Counted from the first letter of the stretch, positions 18,992 to 28,801 are shown. The stretch is 41,999 bases of DNA from Candidatus Omnitrophota bacterium (GCA_026416665.1 JAOAET010000018.1:1-41999), one strand, 5' to 3'. A program made the numbers and translations. The notes: a model not told the origin generated them from the sequence alone.

Positions 18992-20953
18992 TTATTCATA
19001 ACGTAGGGCTTGAATGGGATCAAGTTGAGCAGCTTGACGTGCAGGCCACAGGCCAAAGATAACCCCGACTGATATTGAGAAAAAACAGGCGACTGCTATA
19101 GAGACAAATGAAATACGAACAGTCCAGTGGGCAACTGAACTTAACAAAAAAGAAATCCCACTACCCAAGAAAATACCTAATATCCCTCCGATTAGAGATA
19201 ACAATAGCGCTTCTATAAGAAATTGCGCCATAATATCTTCATTGTTTGCACCAATTGCCTTACGTAGACCTATCTCACGAGTTCTCTCGGTGACAGAAAC
19301 AAGCATAATATTCATAATCCCAATGCCACCGACTAAAAGTGAAATTGCGGCAATAGAACCTAATAATATGGTCATTGTTTTGGTAGTTGATTCCAATGCA
19401 GAGCGAATCTCTGCCATATTACGAATCTCAAAGGCATCGTCTGTGTTTTTGGTGAGCCGATGTTGCTTGACAATTAAAGAACGTATCTGTTGTTGTAAAT
19501 TTTCTAAATCCTCTGATGAAGATGCCTCAACAAAAATATTATCAAAATACTGCTTCCCCAGTAACCGATACATCGCAGTAGTGTAAGGTATAAGTATAGT
19601 ATCGTCTTGGTCACGAAATCCCGAAAATCCCTTTGCTGGTAAAACTCCGATTACTCGGAAATTTATCTGATTAATTTTAATTATCTTTCCTACAGGATTA
19701 TTTTCTCCAAAAAGGTTTGTGGCCACTGTGACCCCTAATACTGCTATTTTTTCTCGCTGTCTTAACTCTTGTTCGGTAAAAAACCGTCCTGTTACTGGTA
19801 CCGAAGCACGCATCAAGGCATATTCTACACCAACACCTTCTACGAGAGTATTCCAATTATGGTTTTGATAAACTATTTGTGCCCTACCACTTACCCGCGG
19901 ACTTACCCGTTTAACTGCTTTGCTTATTTTTTTTATTGCATCAAGGTCCTGTTGGTTTAGACGAGCAATCACTCCCTGCTCCAAAGCAATTCCACGACTG
20001 CGGAATGAACCTGTTTGCACATTTAAAAGATTTGAACCTAAAGAAGCCAGTTCTTTCTGCACGGATTGTTTAGCCCCTTCTCCCAAAGCAAGCATGGCAA
20101 TAACTGCACTTACTCCAATAAGAATCCCTAAGATGGAAAGACCTGTGCGTAATTTATGCGCCGTCATAGAGAAGATTGCCTGACGAAAATACTCCAGAAA
20201 TTTCGTTAACCAGGCCCCTTTCTTACAATACACACCATTGCTTAGCTTTTTATCTGATAGTCTATTATCATAAGTTCGTATTTTATCTGTTGGCTGGTCA
20301 GAGATAATTTTCCCATCACGCATACGGATAAGTCTTTTAGCATAACGCGCAATCTCGGGTTCATGCGTAACTACAATAATAGTTTTTCCCTGTTTATGTA
20401 ATTCAGACAAAATACCCATAATCTCTTCTTCACTCTTTGTATCAAGATTCCCCGTGGGCTCATCAGCCAAAATTATTAACGGTTCATTGACCAGTGCACG
20501 GGCAATAGCCACACGCTGTTGTTGACCTCCGGAAAGTTCATTGGGTTTGTGGTATAGACGGTCAGTTAATCCCACAAGTCTAATTTTTTCTATTGCCTTT
20601 TGCTTTTGGGAATATTTTCCGCAGTAAACCAGTGGCAGAGCTACGTTTTCCAAAGCACTCATTCGTGTTAATAAGTGAAACTGTTGAAATACAAACCCAA
20701 TAAATTCATTACGCAGACAAGCAAGACGCTCTTCGGAAAAACCACTTACATCTATACCGTTGAGGATGTAACTGCCTTTATCAGGACGGTCAAGCAAGCC
20801 GACAATATGTAGTAACGTAGATTTACCTGAACCAGAAGGACCCATTATGGCTACAAACTCACCTTTATCAATAGTAAGTGACACATCCTCTAAGGCCTTT
20901 ATTTCTACTTTACCTGTATAATAAGACTTGTAAACATTTTTTAACTCAATCAT
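18992..20953 (-). CDS. macB: MacB-type ABC transporter (ATPase fused to FtsX-like permease)
   Basis: GPSGSGKSTLLHIVGLLDRPDKG, LSGGQQQRVAIARALVNEP, DEPTGNLD; MacB-like periplasmic domain; C-terminal TM region with GLRKAIGA. Confidence 0.93.
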   Translation of the reverse strand: MIELKNVYKSYYTGKVEIKALEDVSLTIDKGEFVAIMGPSGSGKSTLLHIVGLLDRPDKGSYILNGIDVSGFSEERLACLRNEFIGFVFQQFHLLTRMSALENVALPLVYCGKYSQKQKAIEKIRLVGLTDRLYHKPNELSGGQQQRVAIARALVNEPLIILADEPTGNLDTKSEEEIMGILSELHKQGKTIIVVTHEPEIARYAKRLIRMRDGKIISDQPTDKIRTYDNRLSDKKLSNGVYCKKGAWLTKFLEYFRQAIFSMTAHKLRTGLSILGILIGVSAVIAMLALGEGAKQSVQKELASLGSNLLNVQTGSFRSRGIALEQGVIARLNQQDLDAIKKISKAVKRVSPRVSGRAQIVYQNHNWNTLVEGVGVEYALMRASVPVTGRFFTEQELRQREKIAVLGVTVATNLFGENNPVGKIIKINQINFRVIGVLPAKGFSGFRDQDDTILIPYTTAMYRLLGKQYFDNIFVEASSSEDLENLQQQIRSLIVKQHRLTKNTDDAFEIRNMAEIRSALESTTKTMTILLGSIAAISLLVGGIGIMNIMLVSVTERTREIGLRKAIGANNEDIMAQFLIEALLLSLIGGILGIFLGSGISFLLSSVAHWTVRISFVSIAVACFFSISVGVIFGLWPARQAAQLDPIQALRYE

Positions 20954-21936
20954 TGTTTTTGCTGTTTGGTTGGTGTTACCGTTGGCGGCCTTCTTTGAGG
21001 TAAAAAAGGATTTTTAGCAGTATCGCGCAAAGGGAGAGTATATTTTTTCGTCTTGATTAAAACAGTATCTTGCACAGACAAACCTGAAACCACTTCTGCC
21101 TTCTCTCCATTTCTTATTCCTATTTTTATTTCTCTCTGAACTGGTTCTGCTACGGCATTTGTTTTTACCCATACATAGTTTGTCGAACCGACTTCAATCA
21201 GTGCCTCTTCAGGTATAGTTATAACATTATCTTTGTAGGCAGTAATAAAATAAACTGTGGCATTCATTCCTGAACGGAAAAAGTCTGGAATCTCTTGTGG
21301 AATAATATCTACTTCATAAACAGTCACATTATTTATGGTCTTAGATTCATAGTAGATATGGTCAACTACCCCGTTTATTTTCTGACCTGCAAAGGCATCT
21401 AGTTCAATAATCGCCTTCTGACCTACTTTGACCTTACCAATATCTGTCTCATCTACCTGAGCCCTAACAATTAAGCGGTCTGAAACCACAATAACCGCAT
21501 CAGAGGTAGAAACAGTCTGTCCTGGTTGCATCTTTGATACAATAACCTGTCCTGAAATAGCAGTTATAAGAGGAATTGCCTTGTAAACCTTTTTCCAGTA
21601 TTCAAGTTTTTCTTGACCCTGCCCTTGGGCTGCGTCTAGTAAAGCTGCTCGCTCTGTGGAACTCATCCAAGCCACAATCTGCCCCTGCGTAACTAAATCA
21701 CCCTCTTTAACTAATATTTCTTCTAGTCTCCCAGCCACAGGTGGTTTTATCTCTAAACGTGTCCGTGGTAAAACATCTGCAGTCGCAGAAAAAGATTTTT
21801 CAATACTTTCTATTTTAGGTTGCACTTCAATAATTTGGATACTCTGCTGGGTGTTTCTTTGTCGGCTTAAATATAATCCCGCTATTGTAATTATCCCCAC
21901 TATAAAAAAAATAAAAAGAGTCTTATTTATACGCAT
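20950..21936 (-). CDS. macA: HlyD/MacA-family periplasmic adaptor subunit
   Basis: N-terminal TM anchor, PPVAGRLEEILVKEGDLVTQGQIVAWM lipoyl-like half motif, ISGQVIVSKMQPGQTVS; ATGA-type overlap with macB. Confidence 0.9.
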   Translation of the reverse strand: MRINKTLFIFFIVGIITIAGLYLSRQRNTQQSIQIIEVQPKIESIEKSFSATADVLPRTRLEIKPPVAGRLEEILVKEGDLVTQGQIVAWMSSTERAALLDAAQGQGQEKLEYWKKVYKAIPLITAISGQVIVSKMQPGQTVSTSDAVIVVSDRLIVRAQVDETDIGKVKVGQKAIIELDAFAGQKINGVVDHIYYESKTINNVTVYEVDIIPQEIPDFFRSGMNATVYFITAYKDNVITIPEEALIEVGSTNYVWVKTNAVAEPVQREIKIGIRNGEKAEVVSGLSVQDTVLIKTKKYTLPLRDTAKNPFLPQRRPPTVTPTKQQKQ

Positions 21937-23203
21937 ATTCTATTGTCTCTCCTTTCGCCAATAACCATGCCGCTTCAGCACGAAGGGCATCTACTTGTGC
22001 CTGAAGATAGGCACGTTTGGCATTTACAAAATCATTTTGAATAATAACCCAGGAATCAAAAGACATAAAACCTATTTGGTATTGTGCCTCAGCAATTTGT
22101 GCACGCTCCTCAGCTGCTTCTAAAGCTTTTTTCTTGACTTCTACATTCTCTACCGCATCCTGTAATGCCTGCCAGGACTCTTCTAAAGAAACATATATAG
22201 AAGCAGTAGTAGAAAAAAGTTCCTGCGTTGCCTTACGTAATCCTGCCTGTGCCTGGGCTAACTGTGCCATACGTAGCCCACCTTCTAAAACTGGGATGGT
22301 TAAAGAAACTCCTGCCTCTAATGAACCTGCATCAGGGAATATATGCGTGCCTGTTTTCACTGCACTATAACTGGCTTTAATTGTCGGTAGATACTGTGCC
22401 TGTGCACTCTTTATATTAAAAGAGGCTATATTTTTCTCAGCCAATGCTTGTCTTAAAGAAGGATGGTTTTGGGCAATCTTGGCAAAGTCAGGTTCTTGCT
22501 CTAAAAGTTCAGATATGCGAAAATCACCCTTAACCCGTAAAGCAGAAACAGTAGTTCTTCCTAACTCTTTCGCTAGTTTTCTTTGTGCAACAGAAAGTGC
22601 TCGTTGCGCCTTATGTAGAGAAAAACGTGCGTTCTCTGCATTTGCCTCAGCGGTCAACAATGCTCCCCGATGTTCTAAACCCGACTCATAACGCAGAGTA
22701 ATTAATTCTAAGCTATCACGGCGCATTTTCATTATCTCTTCGTTAACACTGATTAACTGTTGTGCCTCAAGTAAATCAATAAAGGCCTTACGCAGGTTAT
22801 AACGCAATTGTGCTGAAATAAAACGAAATGCCTCTTTACTAGCATAAACCTGCTCTTTAGCTGTCAGCACCTGCTGCATCGTTTTTCTTCCATCAAACAA
22901 AAGTTGCGTCCCTGAAACACCAAAAGAGTAATGTTGACTACGTTCTTTTGATTCAGCTTTTTCAAGAGTCGCCTGTATTTGAGCGTTGAGCAAAGGCAAA
23001 AGAGCACTCTCTTGAATTCTCTGGTTTGCCTCATTTTGAGCTATCACCTGGCTACTTGCAATCAACTGGGGATTATGAAATGCTGCTTCCTGGACACAGG
23101 CCTGCCAATCCAGTTCTTCTTCTTGGCAATAAGTGTTCCTTACCTTTGCCAAGAATGCAATTGTTACAATACAAATATAAAAAATAAAAAAAATCTTTTT
23201 CAT
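21923..23203 (-). CDS. TolC-family outer membrane efflux protein
   Basis: Signal peptide, repeated alpha-barrel pattern (LDWQACVQEAAFHNPQLIASSQ..., LITLRYESGLEHRGALLTAEANAENARF..., AEAQYQIGFMSFDSWVIIQNDFVNAKRAYLQAQ). Confidence 0.92.
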   Translation of the reverse strand: MKKIFFIFYICIVTIAFLAKVRNTYCQEEELDWQACVQEAAFHNPQLIASSQVIAQNEANQRIQESALLPLLNAQIQATLEKAESKERSQHYSFGVSGTQLLFDGRKTMQQVLTAKEQVYASKEAFRFISAQLRYNLRKAFIDLLEAQQLISVNEEIMKMRRDSLELITLRYESGLEHRGALLTAEANAENARFSLHKAQRALSVAQRKLAKELGRTTVSALRVKGDFRISELLEQEPDFAKIAQNHPSLRQALAEKNIASFNIKSAQAQYLPTIKASYSAVKTGTHIFPDAGSLEAGVSLTIPVLEGGLRMAQLAQAQAGLRKATQELFSTTASIYVSLEESWQALQDAVENVEVKKKALEAAEERAQIAEAQYQIGFMSFDSWVIIQNDFVNAKRAYLQAQVDALRAEAAWLLAKGETIEYAYK

Positions 23204-23211
23204 TTTTAACT

Positions 23212-23439
23212 TTATGGCTGTTCTTTGGAAATATTACTCTCTGGCCAGTTGTTCTCCAAAATTTTAGTTAATTTCTCAAGAGGCACAAGACCAAGGGTCC
23301 CAGTTCGCTTGGCAAAAACAAGAAGTTTGTCTCCGGGTTTTATACGAAAGTCTTTTCGTGCCTTCGCTGGGATAACAATCTGCCCACGTTGCCCCACGGT
23401 TACTGCACCAAACATCATAGATTTTTGCGCCTTCTTCAT
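23212..23439 (-). CDS. AbrB/MazE/SpoVT-family DNA-binding protein
   Basis: VTVGQRGQIVIPAKARKDFRIKPGDKLLVFAKRTGTLGLVPLEKL swapped-hairpin motif; AAAGGAAAG RBS favours the internal Met at 23439 over 23457. Confidence 0.9.
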   Translation of the reverse strand: MKKAQKSMMFGAVTVGQRGQIVIPAKARKDFRIKPGDKLLVFAKRTGTLGLVPLEKLTKILENNWPESNISKEQP

Positions 23440-23458
23440 AATGCACTTTCCTTTCATA

Positions 23459-23503
23459 GCTTTTATATGTTTTACATGTTTTGTATGATTTACATGTTTT
23501 ATA
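23459..23503 (-). repeat. Five 9-bp near-identical tandem units, candidate operator
   Basis: Minus strand TATAAAACA TGTAAATCA TACAAAACA TGTAAAACA TATAAAAGC, immediately upstream of the AbrB-type gene. Confidence 0.7.
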
Positions 23504-23648
23504 TGAAAATAATACCATACTCCCCTGTCTTGTCAACAAAAACAATTGTAAAAAACTGTTCCTTCTAATGTTTATATTGCAAGAATACTACTTGTGGCTA
23601 GTAAAACTACTATTGCAATTCTATACATTATTTTCTATAATAAATTCT

Positions 23649-24407
23649 ATGGGAAACAATCAATTTATTCTTCCTTTGATACTTGCCCTTCTTGCTGGCC
23701 TTTGCACATTGTTGGGTAGCATTATTGCTCTTTCCTTTAAGGAAATCAAAAAATTCCATTTACAGTTTTTCATGGGGTTATCTGCAGGAGTAATGATTTA
23801 TGTGTCTTTTGTTGAATTATTCTCACAAGCCATTTCTGCATTAGGTTTCTTTAAGGCAAACCTTGCCTTTTTCGGTGGCATTCTATTAGTGATGCTGTGT
23901 GATTTTCTTATTCCCCACGAGTATCTGGCTGAACAATTTCCTGGCCAGTGTTGTGATACAAAAATGCTTAAAACAGGTCTGCTTACTACCTTAGGAATCG
24001 CCATTCATAATTTTCCTGAAGGTGTTGCAGTATTTGTTGGCTCTGTTGCTAATATTAAATTAGGTGTTGCTCTTGCGTTAGCTATTGCATTACACAATCT
24101 TCCCGAAGGTATAGCCGTTTCTCTGCCTATTTACTGCGCTACTAAAAGCAAACGAAAAGCCCTGTGGCTATCATTTTTAGCAGGAATTGTTGAACCATTA
24201 GGGGCGTTACTTGCTATCATCTTTCTTATGCCATTTCTTTCGCCAACCATACTCTACAGTAGTTTTGCGTTAGTAGCTGGTGTTATGGTCTTTATTAGTT
24301 TTGATGAACTGTTACCTGTATCTTTTTGTGAAGGAAAAGTCCATCAATCTATATTAGGAATTATCTTAGGTTTTCTTTTGATGGCAATAAGCTTACGCCC
24401 TTTTTAA
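23649..24407 (+). CDS. zupT: ZIP-family zinc transporter (ZupT-like)
   Basis: GIAIHNFPEGVAVFVGS and ALAIALHNLPEGIAVSLPIY are the paired ZIP metal-binding motifs; start at MGNNQF (ORF track 23481 start is less likely). Confidence 0.93.
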   Translation: MGNNQFILPLILALLAGLCTLLGSIIALSFKEIKKFHLQFFMGLSAGVMIYVSFVELFSQAISALGFFKANLAFFGGILLVMLCDFLIPHEYLAEQFPGQCCDTKMLKTGLLTTLGIAIHNFPEGVAVFVGSVANIKLGVALALAIALHNLPEGIAVSLPIYCATKSKRKALWLSFLAGIVEPLGALLAIIFLMPFLSPTILYSSFALVAGVMVFISFDELLPVSFCEGKVHQSILGIILGFLLMAISLRPF

Positions 24408-24447
24408 TAATTACTTTTAAGAATCCTAAATACCTTACGCAATAAGA

Positions 24448-24472
24448 AAGCCGTAAGATTTACTTACGGCTT
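24448..24472. terminator. Perfect 10-bp inverted repeat between convergent genes, possible bidirectional terminator
   Basis: AAGCCGTAAG-ATTTA-CTTACGGCTT; weak T-tract. Confidence 0.55.
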
Positions 24473-24543
24473 AATCCTTCTCTAAAAATCTGTTTTTGAT
24501 AATATCAATTTTTCTAACACAAACTTTCTTTAAATTTATTTTC

Positions 24544-24972
24544 TTAATGACATGGTCTACACACCACTTCCCAATGACCACCCTGTTCTACTTCTATTTT
24601 TTCATAGTGTGCCTCTACCTCTACTCTTTTGCCGTCACGATATTCAATATGTTCAGGTATAAATCTTTCTTTAATAACATAATGGGGCACCCAAATACGT
24701 TCTTCACAACAACGACGGGACCAGAACGATGGGCGATAATGTCTCTTCGGAGTGTCGTATCTACAATAATCTGAATAACTGTGTTGGTAGCGCGGTTGAT
24801 TTATTCCTGTTATTGTGCCAATAACATCTGCACGGCCACCTGTTAAGATACGTAATCCTTCAAAAACTGCTAATACTTTTCCTGCTTTATCCCAATCGCT
24901 GGCAAAACTCTGGTTCCTCAAACCAAACACAACGGCCATAATCAAAACGATGGTTATAACCTGTCTTCTCAC
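24544..24972 (-). CDS. Secreted protein of unknown function, Cys/Arg/Tyr-rich
   Basis: GTG start preceded by AAGGAGGGCAAA; signal peptide RRQVITIVLIMAVVFGLRNQSFA; repeated IWVPHYVIKERFIPEHIEYRDGKRVEVEAHYEKIEV. Confidence 0.75.
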   Translation of the reverse strand: MRRQVITIVLIMAVVFGLRNQSFASDWDKAGKVLAVFEGLRILTGGRADVIGTITGINQPRYQHSYSDYCRYDTPKRHYRPSFWSRRCCEERIWVPHYVIKERFIPEHIEYRDGKRVEVEAHYEKIEVEQGGHWEVVCRPCH

Positions 24973-25441
24973 TTTGCCCTCCTTTTTTAAATGGTGGTAA
25001 AGGTTGCAATTTTTCCTGTATCCGTTTAAACTGTTCGGGCGTCAAAATTTGTTTAATTCTTAAGATACTTTCAATACGATGCTCTAATCGTTCACCCATT
25101 AGTTGCTTCATCCGATTAGTTAAGACATTAAGCCTTCTACGATCAGGTTTATCTTTCATTATTTCTTGAGCAATTTCCTGGCGCAATGAGACCATTTTTT
25201 CACGTAAAACCTGGCGCTGATGCCTTTGAAAATCTCTTTCGGCAATTAGCGCACGCTCTTGCTCATCAGTAAGGTTTAGTTCTTTCATTATTTCCTCAAA
25301 CTCTTCTTCTCTACTTTCAGGATAATTATGTCTTGAAGGTGACCAATCAGCAAAGGTGTAAGAAGAACACTCCAAAACACCTAAAATAAGCCACAGGATA
25401 ATTAACTGTTCTCTTTTTAACATTGCCTTATCTCCTTTCAA
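24887..25441 (-). CDS. Spy/CpxP-like periplasmic LTxxQ-type protein
   Basis: Signal peptide, LNLTDEQERALIAERDFQRHQRQVLREKMVSLRQEIAQ... RIKQILTPEQFKRIQE. Confidence 0.82.
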   Translation of the reverse strand: MKGDKAMLKREQLIILWLILGVLECSSYTFADWSPSRHNYPESREEEFEEIMKELNLTDEQERALIAERDFQRHQRQVLREKMVSLRQEIAQEIMKDKPDRRRLNVLTNRMKQLMGERLEHRIESILRIKQILTPEQFKRIQEKLQPLPPFKKGGQSEKTGYNHRFDYGRCVWFEEPEFCQRLG

Positions 25442-25475
25442 TTATTTTAGACATTTTCTTTTTTCAGAAAGTTTC

Positions 25476-25994
25476 TTAGAAAAAATATTTCTCAATTGCT
25501 GTGCCCAATACCACCTCTTCTGCCCAGTCATTATTTGGAGAACTGTCATAGCGAGCAAGGGACATAACCTCTTGCTTTAAATAATTCTGAACCAACATAT
25601 GCCGATAAAAAGGTGTCTTAATAAAAATAATGGTCAAAACTATAAAGATTAAAACAGGTAAAAGTACATATCGGGGATAAAATAAGTTGTCTTTAGTCCA
25701 TAATAAATCAAAGGTGCGTTTAAGCCACAAACGAAGCGAAGTAAAATAACTTGTTTTCTCGACCAATTTACTTTCCTCAATATTTTTAAGAATACCTAAC
25801 CACACTGTCTGCTCAGGATAGAAATGCTTAAGGGAATGCCGAAAAGTTTGCTGATTTTTTTTAAGATTTTTATAGAAAGTAGAACATCTATTACATCGTG
25901 CCAAGTGTTGGTCTATGCGGAAAGCTAGTTGTTTAGAAATACAGCCGTCAAGATAATCAGTTAATAAAAAGTGTTGGACTTTTTTACATCTCAT
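25476..25994 (-). CDS. Anti-sigma factor with N-terminal zinc-finger (zf-HC2-like) and one TM helix
   Basis: LTDYLDGCISKQLAFRIDQHLARCNRCSTFYKNL; TM YVLLPVLIFIVLTIIFI; 4-bp overlap with the upstream sigma gene. Confidence 0.88.
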   Translation of the reverse strand: MRCKKVQHFLLTDYLDGCISKQLAFRIDQHLARCNRCSTFYKNLKKNQQTFRHSLKHFYPEQTVWLGILKNIEESKLVEKTSYFTSLRLWLKRTFDLLWTKDNLFYPRYVLLPVLIFIVLTIIFIKTPFYRHMLVQNYLKQEVMSLARYDSSPNNDWAEEVVLGTAIEKYFF

Positions 25995-26557
25995 TTTTCT
26001 ATCCTTTCACTGGTAAAGCGCATAAGCGCCTGACGCGCCCGCTTAAGACGCGTGCGCACTGTATTAAGGTTACAAGAAAGTGTCTGAGCAATCTCTTGGT
26101 AACTTAACCCTTCTATCTCACGTAATACTAAACAGGCACGCTGGTCAGGATTAAGTCTGCCCAGAAATTCCTGAAATTTTTCTTTTGCTATCTGCTGCTC
26201 TTGTGCCATTTCTGTCTGTTGTTTGATATCCTCTTCGGCGGGGTGGCTGGCTATGACTGTCTCAAAATCACTACGCCGACTAAAATCCCTGTGTCTTAAT
26301 TTATAGTAATTTATTGCGGTATTAGTTGTAATACGGTACAGCCATGTCTTAAAAGAAGAACGAAACTCAAATTTCTTAATTTTATGATACACCTTTAAAA
26401 AGACATCCTGAGTAATCTCCTGGGCATCTTGCACATTTCCCACAATACGGAAACTTAAGGTATAAACAAAGGACGAACTTTTTTGATAAACTTCTTCAAA
26501 TGCCTGAATGCTACCTTGCTGAAGTTTTTTTATAAGCTCTGGTGCAATATCTTCCAT
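25991..26557 (-). CDS. ECF-subfamily RNA polymerase sigma-70 factor
   Basis: VGNVQDAQEITQDVFLKVYHKIKKFEFRSSFKTWLYRITTNTAINYYK (region 2), LREIEGLSYQEIAQTLSCNLNTVRTRLKRARQAL (region 4). ATG at 26557 likelier than TTG at 26578. Confidence 0.95.
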   Translation of the reverse strand: MEDIAPELIKKLQQGSIQAFEEVYQKSSSFVYTLSFRIVGNVQDAQEITQDVFLKVYHKIKKFEFRSSFKTWLYRITTNTAINYYKLRHRDFSRRSDFETVIASHPAEEDIKQQTEMAQEQQIAKEKFQEFLGRLNPDQRACLVLREIEGLSYQEIAQTLSCNLNTVRTRLKRARQALMRFTSERIEK

Positions 26558-26570
26558 AAGTTTCACTTTC

Positions 26571-26598
26571 TTTGACAAGCAAAAATAGAAAAAGTTCC
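26571..26598 (-). promoter_or_regulatory. Candidate ECF-type promoter GGAACTT-N16-TCAAA upstream of the sigma gene
   Basis: Minus strand GGAACTT (26598-26592), 16-nt spacer, TCAAA (26575-26571). Confidence 0.4.
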
Positions 26599-26820
26599 CT
26601 CACTTAAATTAGTAACAGTGTTATTAAATATCTTTCTTAATTTTGACTATTGGCAACAAAATTCTTCTAATAGGTCTTATTTGAAAGTTTGTGCGCATTT
26701 ATATTTATTTACCTAATATTATTTATATTTACTTAATTTTATAAAATATATAAAATTTATAATTTTTACAAACTATTTTATTAAATTTTTATAGTGTTGT
26801 TTTTGACGGTTTAGTTTAAT

Positions 26821-28758
26821 CTATTTGCCAAAGATTCCCCGTAACAGACTCTTTACCGTTTCCTCGTCAGAGGTCTGCTGAGCATCATCTGTTGGCTGGT
26901 TTTGTGTTTGAGAGGAAGCTGGCGAAGAAGATTTCTCTAAAATATTAGCGGTATCAGAGGCGCTCTCTTGCTTAGAAGAGAGCGTTTTATCTAAAAGATT
27001 GAATATTTGTTTTTTCCCTTGCTCCACTAAAAGCCGTTTTGCTATATACTCTGGGTCAACATAAAATGTTGGTTTAGAATTGGTAACCACTGTATTCACT
27101 TTAAGAGGAATAAAGATTTGGCCGTTTGCATTAAGCAGATACTGTAAAGGGCTAATACGACTCACCATTAACTGTGATAAATCTTGAGGGATCAAAAATT
27201 CACCAATAATAGTTACTGCCCCTTGCAAAGACGCCTCTATTCTGCCACGAAAAATAAACTCATCTGCACTCAGAAAAACGTTGGGGACAACCAAGATTCC
27301 TTTTTCAATATTAACCGGCAATTGTATATCAGAAAAAAGTGTATCTTTCTGGGCAAGTTTTCTCTTCCAACGCTCAGGTAGACTATTTTCCAATTCTTCA
27401 GTAAGCCCTGGAATAATACTAATTTGTTCAAGTACTGAACGCAGCACATTAATATCTTTGAGCTTTGCCTGCTTAATCTCTAAATTTGCTTGACCAGAAA
27501 GGGTCTTTTTTATAAGATGTGGGTCAAAACCTAAGGCGTTGGCCGTAAGCGCACCTGAAATAATCCCTTCCATCTTTACTAATACTTGACTGGGTAATAA
27601 TTGCTGTATCTGAAGCTTATCAATATTTAATTTCGTCTCAAACTTTTGTTTTTGTAAAAAATCCTCAATCTTCGCCTCTGCGGTAATAAATCCTTCACCG
27701 AAAGAAGAAGAAAATCGTTCAACGATAATATCCTTAGCAGTAATTTTTGCAGATAGTTTAACATTTTTAAACGGCATACTTAATTCTCTTAAAGCAAGCA
27801 AACCATTATTCACATTAGTTTCTACCAAAGCATCTTCAAGGCCTCTCTGACTAATAACCATTTTTTGGACATTTATTAACACCTCCGCAGATAATTGAGT
27901 AGGCAAAGGTACTTGTTTCAATAACGGCAAGGACTTAATTAACTTATCTATTGATAAATCAACCAAGTCAGTATTTATCCTTAGTTCACGAAGAATTATC
28001 TGACTATTTTGTTGGTCAAGCCCAATAATTCCTTGAACCTTTAGATTCTCTTTGTCACTAAAAACACTACCTACAAGTCTTATCCAAAACGGTTTATTTA
28101 TAGAAAAATCACGCACCTCTATATTTAACTTACTTGCCTCAATATTCATTGTAGGTGAAAAGAATTCATCACGAAAATACAAGGCAGAGTTTACTATATT
28201 AATATTTGTAATCTGAATATCTGGCAAAGTCGGAGGGATACTCTGCGCAATGGCATAACTTCTAGAAAAAAAGCCAAAATTATCTGATATTGCTTCTGAA
28301 GCATTCCTAAAATACGCAAAAACTTTATCTCTATTTAAATAGGAAGTTTTTAAGGATTGGGCAATGGTGCTTACATTAACCACACCGTCTTTGTTTCTAA
28401 CCAGTTGTATCTGGGCTGTGTCAATAACAATTGAAGGAATTTTTATCTTTTTTTGTATAAGGGAAATTATATCTAAGCCCAATGATATTTTTTTAATTAC
28501 TAGAAAATCACCCTTGCCAAAACGTGGATCTTCGGCGATACGTAGATTATTCAATTGTAAATGTATTCCTTGCTTCCAAGTAATTCCTAAATGCGCTGTG
28601 TCAAAATTGACTAACCTCCCCAAACTTTGAGTTGCTTGTTTAATTATCAGGGGTTTATATTTTTGTACATCAAATGTCTTTACGAAAATAAAAATTCCTA
28701 GAATCGCTATTAATATCAAAGTTGTTACGCCAATGAGTATAACTTTTATAATCTTCAT
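26821..28758 (-). CDS. AsmA-family protein
   Basis: N-terminal TM, FVKTFDVQKYKPLIIKQATQSLGRLVNFDTAHLGITWKQGIHLQLNNLRI; long beta-rich domain, SGQANLEIKQAKLKDINVL near the C-terminus. Confidence 0.88.
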   Translation of the reverse strand: MKIIKVILIGVTTLILIAILGIFIFVKTFDVQKYKPLIIKQATQSLGRLVNFDTAHLGITWKQGIHLQLNNLRIAEDPRFGKGDFLVIKKISLGLDIISLIQKKIKIPSIVIDTAQIQLVRNKDGVVNVSTIAQSLKTSYLNRDKVFAYFRNASEAISDNFGFFSRSYAIAQSIPPTLPDIQITNINIVNSALYFRDEFFSPTMNIEASKLNIEVRDFSINKPFWIRLVGSVFSDKENLKVQGIIGLDQQNSQIILRELRINTDLVDLSIDKLIKSLPLLKQVPLPTQLSAEVLINVQKMVISQRGLEDALVETNVNNGLLALRELSMPFKNVKLSAKITAKDIIVERFSSSFGEGFITAEAKIEDFLQKQKFETKLNIDKLQIQQLLPSQVLVKMEGIISGALTANALGFDPHLIKKTLSGQANLEIKQAKLKDINVLRSVLEQISIIPGLTEELENSLPERWKRKLAQKDTLFSDIQLPVNIEKGILVVPNVFLSADEFIFRGRIEASLQGAVTIIGEFLIPQDLSQLMVSRISPLQYLLNANGQIFIPLKVNTVVTNSKPTFYVDPEYIAKRLLVEQGKKQIFNLLDKTLSSKQESASDTANILEKSSSPASSQTQNQPTDDAQQTSDEETVKSLLRGIFGK

Positions 28759-28801
28759 AGATACTCCTATTTTGAAATGTTAGAAGACATAAAACATTTA
28801 C

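Noticed and set aside
23276-23545. 89-aa minus-strand ORF with YKTCKSYKTCKTYKSYE
   Set aside because: Translation of the 9-bp operator-like repeat in an alternative frame, overlapping the convincing AbrB-type CDS.
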